Source of the DNA: JBOGWY01 sp050694015
Lineage (GTDB): Bacteria > Actinomycetota > CADDZG01 > WHSQ01
Reading direction: 5' to 3'
NCBI GenBank assembly: GCA_050694015.1
Contig: JBOGWY010000316.1
Coordinates: forward strand, 1-12,139
Length of the DNA: 12,139 nucleotides
Below are positions 1-6,338 of this stretch, piece by piece. The translations under genes and the position numbers were made by a program. Within the stretch, counting starts at the first letter, position 1, and the number at the start of each line of letters is the position of its first letter. Under the pieces are notes generated by a model, which was given only the letters and a program-made list of their open reading frames with translations, was not told the origin of the DNA and did not search any database.

Positions 1-471
1 AGCGGCGCGCTGACCGACTTCCTCGAAGACCCGGTCGGAAGCTGGTCGCTCGCCGACCTCGCCGAGTCGCCCGACATCGCGCAGGCGTGGGGCGCGACCG
101 ACGCGATATCGACGCTCTATGCCAACCCGGACGGCGCTCAGGTGGGGATGACGATCGCCGCGTACACCTCGGCGGAAGAGGCGTACGCGACCGTGCCCGT
201 GCTCGCCGACAGCCTCCTCGCGGGCGAGCCTGCGCCGTTGCCGTTCGCGAAGGGCCCGCTCGCGGCGAACTTCGCGCAGGGCGGCGGACGCAATCGGTTC
301 CGCGTTATCGATGCGGGTGACGTCACGAACCAAGAGGGCCAGGTCATCGGCGCCTACGTGCTGTTGCGAGGCCCGGTCGAGCTCATCTTCTGGAGCAACG
401 GACCGTTCCTCCGCGGCGCGGAGGGCACCAACGGGAACGCGATCGACTTCTACGCGAACTCCAGCTTCTAG
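1..471 (+). CDS. Unrecognised protein, 3' end only
   Basis: An open frame runs from the first base of the window to a TAG at 469-471, so the true start lies upstream; 156 residues are visible. GTG at 142 is an internal codon in this frame, and the coding sense continues unbroken before it. I do not recognise the family. The visible part is soluble-looking, with no membrane segment, no cysteine and a mix of small and acidic residues. It ends in a beta-rich stretch (GAYVLLRGPVELIFWSNG) that would suit an extracytoplasmic domain. The stop codon overlaps the next gene's GTG by one base (TAGTG), so translation of the two is probably coupled. Its place at the head of an operon with two membrane proteins and a secreted peptidase suggests an envelope role, which is inference only. 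Confidence 0.7.
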   Translation, partial: SGALTDFLEDPVGSWSLADLAESPDIAQAWGATDAISTLYANPDGAQVGMTIAAYTSAEEAYATVPVLADSLLAGEPAPLPFAKGPLAANFAQGGGRNRFRVIDAGDVTNQEGQVIGAYVLLRGPVELIFWSNGPFLRGAEGTNGNAIDFYANSSF

Positions 472-1592
472 TGATCGAATGCCCGACCTGTCATAACCAG
501 GTCCCGGAAGGGACCTACTGCGTGGTGTGCGGGTCGCGTCTCGGTGAGGGAGCCGGGGCGCGCCGCAAGGAGTTCTCGGCCGCGCCGGGACAGAGCGTGC
601 TGCGTCCCGCGCCGATGTCGACGATCTTCCCGCAGCTTCCGAACGACGAGATGCGGAACTTCTACACCGCGCTCGGCATAGGGGTTGCGGTGATGGTCGC
701 CCTCGCTGCGTTCGGGTTCTTCCCGCTCGCGCTAGTTGCCGCGGCGGTGCTCATCCCGATCATCACCGTCGTCTACGTCTACGACGTGGATGTCTACGAG
801 GACGAACCGATCCGGATCATCGGACTGACGATGCTCGCCGGCGCGATCGCCGGAGCCGTCTACGGGGCACTCACGCGCGTCCTCGCGCCGGTCGATGCTG
901 CCTCACTGATGGACCCGAGCACGACCGACGCACTGATACGTGTCGTCGTGCTGCCGATCGTCGGCATCGCGCTCACGCTGATCGGCCCGATCTTCCTATT
1001 GCGTTACCGGCGCTTCAACGACGTGCTCGACGGCGCGACCTTCGGGGTCGCTGCCGCGGTGTCGTTCGCGGGGGCCGCGCTGCTGGTGCAGGCATGGCCG
1101 TACTTCGCAGTGGGCCTCCGCCCCGGTGGGGACGTCGGCGGGTGGATCTTCAGGTTGCTGAACCTCGGCATCCTGCTGCCGCTCCTCTACGCGGGAGCGA
1201 CCGGTGTGGTCGGAGGCGCACTGTGGTTGCAGTACCGCGCTCCGGTACGCGACCGGGACGCGCTCGGCCCCCTCGGGAAGCCTCCCGTCGCGCTGTTCTT
1301 CGCGGTCGTCGCTCTGGTCCTTGGCGCGCTCGCGCTCGAGATCGCGCCCGAATGGCTCGCGTTCATCTGGCTGCTGTTGCTGGACGTCGCGGTGATCATC
1401 GGCTTGCGGCTCGTGATCCATCTCGGGCTGATGCAGGAGGCGGCCGAACGCGACATCGGCTCGCCGATCACGTGTCCCAACTGTCAACATCAGACGCCGC
1501 TGCACACGTTCTGCAGTAATTGCGGGATTTCGCTGCAAGCGCTCCCCAAGGCCGGGGCCGCGTCCATCGATCGCAAGGCAACCACCACGTGA
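471..1592 (+). CDS. Polytopic membrane protein with two terminal zinc ribbons and a PrsW-like core lacking catalytic residues
   Basis: The protein has 373 residues. A zinc ribbon lies at each end: C4, C7, C17, C20 and C335, C338, C348, C351, both with CX2C-X9-CX2C spacing. Between them are about eight hydrophobic segments (roughly 64-84, 86-104, 115-135, 155-177, 186-208, 223-252, 272-292, 296-318). Residues 161-200 follow the pattern of PrsW-type intramembrane proteases: LPIV, a hydrophobic run, then RRFNDVLDGATFG, like the family's FDDxLDGxxYG. The family's catalytic EExxK is replaced by GIALT (165-169), and the EN that normally follows the second motif is absent. It is therefore probably not an active protease. 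The start GTG at 471 overlaps the previous stop, has no clear Shine-Dalgarno, and places CPTC at residue 4. The PrsW link rests on motif reading from memory. An unrelated zinc-ribbon membrane protein is the alternative. Confidence 0.72.
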   Translation: MIECPTCHNQVPEGTYCVVCGSRLGEGAGARRKEFSAAPGQSVLRPAPMSTIFPQLPNDEMRNFYTALGIGVAVMVALAAFGFFPLALVAAAVLIPIITVVYVYDVDVYEDEPIRIIGLTMLAGAIAGAVYGALTRVLAPVDAASLMDPSTTDALIRVVVLPIVGIALTLIGPIFLLRYRRFNDVLDGATFGVAAAVSFAGAALLVQAWPYFAVGLRPGGDVGGWIFRLLNLGILLPLLYAGATGVVGGALWLQYRAPVRDRDALGPLGKPPVALFFAVVALVLGALALEIAPEWLAFIWLLLLDVAVIIGLRLVIHLGLMQEAAERDIGSPITCPNCQHQTPLHTFCSNCGISLQALPKAGAASIDRKATTT

Positions 1593-2272
1593 GCGCCGTC
1601 GCTGCGCCGGCCGCGCCGCGTCCCGCTCAGCCGCGCGGGCGTCTGTCACCGCTCAAGATCGTCTTCTTCGTAGCGGTCGCGCTCGCCGCGATCCTTATCG
1701 TGGCCTACCTCGCGATCGCGACCAACGCGCCCGCTGAGCCCGAGGGCCAGTGCGACAGCTTCAGCGACTGTCGCCCGCTCACGGCCCCCGCGCTCGTTAC
1801 GGGGCGACTCGTTACCGGCGAGCTCGGCTACGAGTTCTCGTTCGACGACGACCAGTGGGCCGCGATCACAGAAGAAGGCGACTTCACCGAACTGCAAGAA
1901 GCGAGCGGTGCACCACTGTGGCTGCAGATCGAAGCGGTACCGGCGAGCGAAGCCGACCCCGCGGGGCTCGTGCAGGCGAAGCTCGACGCGCTCGGCAGCG
2001 TCGTATCGCAGCTGGGTGAGGTCACCGGGCCCGAGTTCGTCATCACTAGTCCCGGCGTCGGGTACCACCGCGGCGAGGGTGGGCTGTTCGCCGGGACGCT
2101 CGAGGCCCAGGGCCAATCGGTTCCCGTCGCCGTTGCCGTCATGTCCGCGAGCGACGGCGAGATAACCGCGATCGCGACGATGATCGCCGGCCAGGACATC
2201 TACGAACCCGCCGCCAGCATCACCGACGGCGTCCTGAACACATTCCTCTACCCCTCGGAGCGAGATGCTTAG
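1589..2272 (+). CDS. Membrane-anchored extracytoplasmic protein of unknown function
   Basis: The protein has 227 residues when started at GTG 1589, which overlaps the previous stop as GTGA. A longer frame opens at 1520 but would overlap the preceding zinc ribbon for about 70 bases, so I prefer the coupled start. A proline/alanine/arginine-rich cytoplasmic tail (1-20) leads into one membrane helix (about 22-44), followed by an outside domain. C55 and C61 flank a short acidic loop just after the membrane and could form a disulfide. The outside domain opens with a pattern GELGYEFSFDDDQW that resembles small beta-rich lipoprotein/PsbP-like folds, but I do not claim a family. It ends in SERDA and overlaps the S53 peptidase start by eight bases. 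That tight coupling suggests it is made in step with the peptidase, perhaps as an anchor, chaperone or inhibitor; this is inference. Confidence 0.75.
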   Translation: MSAVAAPAAPRPAQPRGRLSPLKIVFFVAVALAAILIVAYLAIATNAPAEPEGQCDSFSDCRPLTAPALVTGRLVTGELGYEFSFDDDQWAAITEEGDFTELQEASGAPLWLQIEAVPASEADPAGLVQAKLDALGSVVSQLGEVTGPEFVITSPGVGYHRGEGGLFAGTLEAQGQSVPVAVAVMSASDGEITAIATMIAGQDIYEPAASITDGVLNTFLYPSERDA

Positions 2273-3932
2273 GCCTTCCGTCTGCACCCGCGCTCTCGTC
2301 GGTCTCCTCGTCGTCGTAACCGCCGCGTTCGGGGTGGCGTGGGCCACGGGACGATCCGACGCGCCCACCCTCGTCACCGACCGCGTCCTCGGACGTACAC
2401 CGGGAGATGCACAGGTCGACCTCTCGCTGGCGCTCGAGCTCCCCGGTCGGGCGCGCCTCCAGACTTTCCTGCGAGACGTCAACCGGCCCGGCTCGGCGAG
2501 CTTCGGCGATTACGTGTCGGCCGAGGCGTTCGGTAGGCGTTTCGGCCTGTCGGTGCGCTCTCTCGACGCGCTGGAGCGTTCGCTCGCTGATGCGGGTCTC
2601 GCCGTCACGAAGTCCTATCCCCAGCGGACGTCGCTCAACGTCTCGGGATCGGCCCGCGCGGTGGAGCGGTTCTTCGATGTCGAGCTGATGGATCACGTGA
2701 ACGAACGGGGCGATCGGTACCACGCGCCGGTGTCGGATCCGAAGGTGCCGAGTTCGATCGACGATTCGGTCCTTTCGGTCGCGGGACTCGACAACGAGCC
2801 TCCGCCTCCTCCCGTCACCGCCGACATCGCATCCACCGACGGGTTGCGGCCGGAGGACCTCGAGCAGCTCTACAACATCGAGGGCCTGCACGACGCGGGG
2901 ATCGACGGCGAGGGGGTGACCGTCGCGATCTTCACGCTCTACACCTACAACGAGTCCGACGTGCAAGCGTTCGACGAGCGTTACGGGATCGAGGGCGCGC
3001 CGCCCGTGGAGCGCGTCGCCGTCAACGGCGGCACCGAGGAGACCCACGCCGAGGACGCGCTCGATATCCAGACCGTGCGTGCGATCGCGCCGATGGCCGA
3101 GATCCTGAACTACGAGGCGCCTCCGGAGGGCGCCGGCTTCGGCGAGATCGTGGCCAACATCATGGATCAGATCGTCGCTGAGGGCCGCACCGACATCGTG
3201 TCGATCAGCTACGGCGTCTCGCACACTCTTCCGTACCTGCATCCCGAGGACTGGGTGCGCGGCGAGCAGGCTCTCGCCGCCGCGGCCGCGCAGGGTATCA
3301 ACACGTTCGTCGCGAGCGGCGACGACGGCGCGTTCGACTGCGAGGCATTCGACGTCACCGACCACCGCATCTGCGTGTCGTGGCCGGGAGACAGCGAGCA
3401 CGTCATCTCCGTCGGCGGCACGCTGGTCGCGCAGCGCGAGGACGGACGTCTGTTGCGCGAGTGGGGCTGGCAGGATGAGCTGTCGCGCAGCGGCACCGGC
3501 GGCGGTATCAACCCCGAGAGCGCGCGACCCGACTACCAGACCGGGCCGGGCGTCGACAACGAGGACTCGACCGGGAACCGGCAGCTTCCCGACGTGGCCG
3601 GGCCCGGCGATCCCGATAGCGGCTACGCGGTCGTCTACGAGGGGAAGGTCTCCGCGGTCGGGGGGACCAGTGGCTCGACGCCGTTCTGGGCCGGGGTCAC
3701 CGCGCTCATCACCGAGCGCGCTCGCCAGGAGGGCATCGACGACATCGGACTGCTCAATCCGATCCTCTACGCGCTCGGCCGCAGCGACACCCCGCCGTTC
3801 TTCGACGTCGTGCACGGCGGCAACCGCCACCACCCGGCCACGCCGGGCTGGGACTACGCGACCGGCTGGGGGTCCCCGAACGTGGCCGAACTAACGAGAG
3901 ACGTAGTCGACTACCTACAACAGAACCGCTAA
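2265..3932 (+). CDS. Secreted S53 family peptidase (sedolisin/kumamolisin type) with pro-domain
   Basis: A 555-residue serine-carboxyl endopeptidase precursor; the family usually acts outside the cell at acid pH. A signal sequence or anchor covers about 8-27, with a possible cleavage after AWA at 27. The activation pro-domain covers about 48-175. A linker with a five-proline run (179-183) would suit the self-cleavage zone. The catalytic domain covers about 192-550. Family catalytic residues are visible: E263 and D267 in EDALD, oxyanion D353 in SGDDG, and nucleophile S469 in GGTSGSTPFWAG. The C-terminal calcium site is indicated by FFDVV (D514) and PGWDYATGWGSPN (D530). C359 and C370 may form a disulfide. 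The ATG is preceded by GGAG (2257-2260) and lies inside the end of the upstream gene. All key residues are present, so it should be active. It is the last gene of the four-gene run; the next gene appears to have its own promoter. Confidence 0.95.
   Translation: MLRPSVCTRALVGLLVVVTAAFGVAWATGRSDAPTLVTDRVLGRTPGDAQVDLSLALELPGRARLQTFLRDVNRPGSASFGDYVSAEAFGRRFGLSVRSLDALERSLADAGLAVTKSYPQRTSLNVSGSARAVERFFDVELMDHVNERGDRYHAPVSDPKVPSSIDDSVLSVAGLDNEPPPPPVTADIASTDGLRPEDLEQLYNIEGLHDAGIDGEGVTVAIFTLYTYNESDVQAFDERYGIEGAPPVERVAVNGGTEETHAEDALDIQTVRAIAPMAEILNYEAPPEGAGFGEIVANIMDQIVAEGRTDIVSISYGVSHTLPYLHPEDWVRGEQALAAAAAQGINTFVASGDDGAFDCEAFDVTDHRICVSWPGDSEHVISVGGTLVAQREDGRLLREWGWQDELSRSGTGGGINPESARPDYQTGPGVDNEDSTGNRQLPDVAGPGDPDSGYAVVYEGKVSAVGGTSGSTPFWAGVTALITERARQEGIDDIGLLNPILYALGRSDTPPFFDVVHGGNRHHPATPGWDYATGWGSPNVAELTRDVVDYLQQNR
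3903..3914. repeat. 12-bp perfect palindrome inside the end of the peptidase gene
   Basis: GTAGTCGACTAC reads the same on both strands. It lies in the codons for the final VVDY of the S53 peptidase, eighteen bases before its stop codon ends. No T-run follows, so it is not a standard terminator. It may be chance. Confidence 0.3.
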
Positions 3933-4007
3933 CCGTTTTGTGAGCACATAGCCGCGTTTTCACGCCTGTAACTGCAGAAGATTTCGGCACGCGGGCCTCG
4001 ATAGGCG

Positions 4008-4013
4008 TACGCT
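4008..4013 (+). promoter_or_regulatory. -10 element for a leaderless transcript
   Basis: TACGCT fits the actinobacterial -10 pattern TANNNT. It ends exactly six bases before the ATG at 4020, so transcription would begin at or next to the start codon. There is no Shine-Dalgarno in front of the ATG, which agrees with a leaderless mRNA. No convincing -35 is visible. The kinase gene at 7591 has the same geometry. Confidence 0.55.
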
Positions 4014-4019
4014 TCCCGT

Positions 4020-4205
4020 ATGGAATGGCTGATGATCGCCGGTGGTCTTCTCATCTGGGTCGGCCTCATCGCGTTCGTGCGGTGGGCGATGAACAAAGAG
4101 GAACGAGAGAACATCTACGACAAGAACACGCCGTCCGCAGCCGACGACCCGATCGCGCTGGCAAACATCGCCGACAAGCTCGGCGGCGGATCCGGACCGA
4201 GTTAG
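4020..4205 (+). CDS. Small single-pass membrane protein, unknown function
   Basis: The protein has 61 residues. One membrane helix covers about 3-22 (MIAGGLLIWVGLIAFVRW). A charged stretch (KEERENIYDK) and a short C-terminal segment with DPIALANIADKLGGG follow. That tail faintly resembles the short C-terminal helix (SHOCT-like) of many small bacterial membrane proteins, but the match is too weak to name. The start is supported by a -10 element placed for leaderless transcription and by the helix beginning at once. Its stop lies four bases from the stop of the convergent hydrolase gene, leaving no room for a terminator between them. The gene is short but has coherent membrane-protein composition, so I consider it real. 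Confidence 0.65.
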   Translation: MEWLMIAGGLLIWVGLIAFVRWAMNKEERENIYDKNTPSAADDPIALANIADKLGGGSGPS

Positions 4206-4209
4206 CCCT

Positions 4210-5868
4210 CTAGCGCGTTTTCATCCGGGGCGGGAAGTCCGCGTCGACCGTGCGGCCCTTGAACGCCGCCTTCTCCAGCTCGATCTCGCCCACGTGCGCC
4301 ATCGCTTCGGCCGGACCCCCCTCGAGGTTCGGCTCCCGCAACCACTTGAGCCACGGGAGCTCGATCTTGCCGCCGCTGATGGTCACCGGCGCGAACGTCG
4401 GGTAAGGGTTGAACCACGAGCTGTCGTTGCTCGATAGGAGCACGCCGATCCGGTGGCCTTTGCGGATGACCCAGTCCTGCGGGTAAAGCTCGAACGTGAC
4501 GCGGCCGCCCTCGCGCATCAGATAGGCGCCGCGCGTGATCATCCGTGCCTTGTTCTTCTCGTCGATGTCGTAGAGCAGCGCGACCATGTTCTGGTTCGGC
4601 AGACTCGTCGTGACCTTCACGTCGACGATCGCGTTCCCGGCGAAGCGCATGTCGTAGGGCGCTTCCTGCGTGAACGTCCATGAGCCGTTGCCCTCGTCGT
4701 CGGAGTTCTGCCCGTCGTCGGTGTACTCGCCCTTCTTGACCTTGATCGCGCCGCGGTCGTAATCGGCATCGGCCGGCGGCCACATGTCCTCGGTGCGCCA
4801 CTTGCCCTCGCCGTCCTGCACCTCGACGTTGCCCGGGTACTTCGGCAGCGGTTTGCCGGCGAGGAAGTGGTCGAGGAAGCTCATCGCTTCGTCGAGGAAG
4901 CCGTTGCGCCCGACGAGCTTGTGCTCGTTGCCGCGCACGTGGTCGTACTGACCGAACCAACCGCGGTGCCACCCGCGGTAGCCCTCCCACGTGTCCATGA
5001 AGTTGTCGGGCTTGGTGTTCGCGTCGAGGAACCCGTGGCTCCACATGACCGGGACCTCGGAGAGCCGCGCCTGACCGGAGATCTCGCCCTCCTGCCAGTA
5101 CGGGTGGTTCGGGTTGTTGTTCGCGTTGCTCATGATCGGGTGCTTCGCGTAGCAACTCGGATCGGTCGCGGTGCCCGTGGCGGGGTAGAGGAACTCCTCC
5201 GGCGGCGAATCCTGCGCGCTCGGCGGCGCGAGGTCGTACCCGCCGTAGAGCGCCGGCGTCGCGTACCAGCCGGCGTTGTAGTGGACGCCGTTCATGAACG
5301 CGATCTTGTAGCGGTCGTCGATGGGAGATTGCACCACCGCGGCTTCGAGTCCCGACGGCCGGTTCGCCAGCGCCATCACTTGCGTCCACGCGTCGTAGCT
5401 CTTCCCCCACATGCCGACTCTGCCGTTGCTCCACGGCTGGCGCGCGGCCCACTCGACCGCGGAGACGGCGTCCATCTGCTCGCCCTTGCCGCCGTAGTCG
5501 TAGCAGCCTTCGCTACCGCCATAGCCGCGCGAGTCGACCTGCACGTAGGCATAGCCGCGCTGGAATATGTCACCGCCCTTGACCATGTCTTCGAAGCGCA
5601 TGATCGGACCGGCCTCGGTCCCGGGCGAGCCGTTGAGCCCGTTCGTTCCGAAGTAGGGGCCGATCGAGAGGATCACGGGGTGTTGGTCGTTGACGCGGCG
5701 GTCCTTCGGCAGGAACACGTCGGCGTGCAGCATCGTGCCGTCGTCGGACGGGAAGAACACCTGACGCCACGTGGCGTCCTTGGGCACCTCGTCGGCGCGA
5801 GCCGCGGGCGGCGCCACGAGGGCGGATGCGAGCAGGGCAAGGCAAGCGAGAACGATGATCTTTTTCAT
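4210..5868 (-). CDS. Secreted CocE / X-Pro dipeptidyl-peptidase type (S15) serine hydrolase
   Basis: The protein has 552 residues. A clear signal peptide begins MKKIIVLACLALLASALV and probably ends at ARA (about residue 25), so the enzyme is exported; this fixes the start within a longer open frame. The alpha/beta-hydrolase domain covers about 30-335. Y72 in GPYFG is the likely oxyanion residue. The nucleophile is S157 in WGKSYDAW (family GxSYxG), the acid is D282 in SHGFLD, and the base is H310 in GQYDHVRG. The C-terminal beta domain of the family (about 345-540) shows its typical ALLYDID and GHRIGVLLSSND stretches. Family members cleave X-Pro dipeptides or esters and amides such as cocaine; the actual substrate here cannot be told. 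It follows the zinc-ribbon gene after 35 bases on the same strand. An unusual pair of overlapping hairpins sits just before the ATG. Confidence 0.92.
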   Translation of the reverse strand: MKKIIVLACLALLASALVAPPAARADEVPKDATWRQVFFPSDDGTMLHADVFLPKDRRVNDQHPVILSIGPYFGTNGLNGSPGTEAGPIMRFEDMVKGGDIFQRGYAYVQVDSRGYGGSEGCYDYGGKGEQMDAVSAVEWAARQPWSNGRVGMWGKSYDAWTQVMALANRPSGLEAAVVQSPIDDRYKIAFMNGVHYNAGWYATPALYGGYDLAPPSAQDSPPEEFLYPATGTATDPSCYAKHPIMSNANNNPNHPYWQEGEISGQARLSEVPVMWSHGFLDANTKPDNFMDTWEGYRGWHRGWFGQYDHVRGNEHKLVGRNGFLDEAMSFLDHFLAGKPLPKYPGNVEVQDGEGKWRTEDMWPPADADYDRGAIKVKKGEYTDDGQNSDDEGNGSWTFTQEAPYDMRFAGNAIVDVKVTTSLPNQNMVALLYDIDEKNKARMITRGAYLMREGGRVTFELYPQDWVIRKGHRIGVLLSSNDSSWFNPYPTFAPVTISGGKIELPWLKWLREPNLEGGPAEAMAHVGEIELEKAAFKGRTVDADFPPRMKTR

Positions 5869-5892
5869 GTGGCAGAGATTCGCCACCTCTGC
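5869..5892 (-). promoter_or_regulatory. Two overlapping, mutually exclusive hairpins before the hydrolase start
   Basis: On the minus strand GCAGAG (5892-5887) pairs with CTCTGC (5877-5872) across nine bases. GTGGC (5886-5882) pairs with GCCAC (5873-5869) across eight bases. The two stems share bases, so only one can form. The second abuts the ATG. The only Shine-Dalgarno-like bases nearby (AGAGGTGG) lie inside these stems. This could control translation or be chance. Confidence 0.35.
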
Positions 5893-5904
5893 GCCGGCCC
5901 CTCC
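5891..5904. repeat. 14-bp direct repeat, copy 1
   Basis: GCGCCGGCCCCTCC here is identical to 6288-6301. The two copies bracket the zinc-ribbon/DUF2007-like gene. On the minus strand the core reads GGAGGGGCC, which resembles a Shine-Dalgarno but lies too far (about 29 bases) from the hydrolase start to serve it directly. Confidence 0.5.
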
Positions 5905-6275
5905 TAGCGCTCCCGAGTGGGGAGGTCCGCCGAGCGGATCGTCTCCAGGGCTTCGTCGCGGCGATCGATCGGCACCATGACCTCGCCGGCGCCCATCATC
6001 CCGACGCTTACGGGATACGCCCCCGAGGCTCCCGGCTGCCGCACCAGCGCGGGGATCCCGTTCGACTCGAGCAGCGAGCGCACGATCTCGGCCTCCATCG
6101 GACCGGCAGTGAACACCGTGACGAGCTCGGGGACGTCGCGCGGGTCGAACGGCTTCGCAACTTCCGTGGGAACGAAGTCCTCCGGTGGGGGCCCTGCCTG
6201 CAGTTCCACGTCGCAGTCGTGGCAGCGCGTGAACCCGTCGCGGTACTCGGTTCCGCACTGCGGGCAATACGGCAT
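5904..6275 (-). CDS. Zinc ribbon plus DUF2007-like small protein
   Basis: The protein has 123 residues. An N-terminal zinc ribbon has C4, C7, C18, C21 (CX2C-X10-CX2C). An acidic, proline-containing linker follows. Residues 50-115 show the DUF2007 (putative signal-transducing protein) pattern: ELVTVFTAGPMEAEIVRSLL, then NGIPALV, then EVMVPIDRRDEALETI, as in the family's alternating strand and helix arrangement. It is probably cytoplasmic. The family's molecular role is not known. The start ATG at 6275 puts the first cysteine at residue 4. No Shine-Dalgarno lies at normal distance, and GATGAT sits six bases upstream, like the leaderless promoters elsewhere in the window. The gene lies 35 bases before the secreted hydrolase on the same strand and may share its transcript. 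Confidence 0.82.
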   Translation of the reverse strand: MPYCPQCGTEYRDGFTRCHDCDVELQAGPPPEDFVPTEVAKPFDPRDVPELVTVFTAGPMEAEIVRSLLESNGIPALVRQPGASGAYPVSVGMMGAGEVMVPIDRRDEALETIRSADLPTRER

Positions 6276-6281
6276 ACAGCC

Positions 6282-6287
6282 ATCATC
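6282..6287 (-). promoter_or_regulatory. Possible -10 element for the zinc-ribbon gene
   Basis: On the minus strand GATGAT lies exactly six bases before the ATG at 6275. It differs from TATGAT only at its first base and stands where two better -10 elements stand in this window. It is weak, because the first T of TANNNT is missing. Confidence 0.25.
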
Positions 6288-6301
6288 GCGCCGGCCCCTC
6301 C
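6288..6301. repeat. 14-bp direct repeat, copy 2
   Basis: Identical to 5891-5904. It lies in the gap between the zinc-ribbon gene and the end of the upstream membrane-protein gene. The remaining gap (6302-6338) shows no convincing terminator. Confidence 0.5.
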
Positions 6302-6338
6302 ACCCGCTGAGTGGCAGATCAGTCGTGTCTCACGCGAC

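Noticed and set aside
142..471. GTG at 142 as a true gene start
   Set aside because: The frame is open and protein-like back to base 1 and no ribosome binding site precedes 142, so the gene more likely begins outside the window.
996..1649. Long open frame on the minus strand opposite the zinc-ribbon membrane protein
   Set aside because: Its translation is rich in Arg, Asp and Glu with no domain sense, as expected for a GC-rich antisense frame, while the plus strand shows clear zinc ribbons and membrane helices.
2220..3833. 537-codon open frame on the minus strand opposite the S53 peptidase
   Set aside because: The peptidase on the plus strand has every catalytic motif. The antisense frame is low-complexity Arg/Val/Asp/Gly and is a by-product of codon bias.
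3933..4019. Intrinsic terminator after the peptidase operon
   Set aside because: Short T runs are present (GTTTTG, GTTTTC) but no GC-rich hairpin precedes them.
4867..5907. 346-codon open frame on the plus strand opposite the secreted hydrolase
   Set aside because: It reads as Val/Arg/His-rich sequence without motifs. The minus-strand gene has a signal peptide and a full Ser-Asp-His set.
5869..6267. In-frame upstream extension of the secreted hydrolase by 133 codons
   Set aside because: The extension overlaps the zinc-ribbon gene in another frame and would bury a well-formed signal peptide inside the protein. MKK at 5868 is the sensible start.
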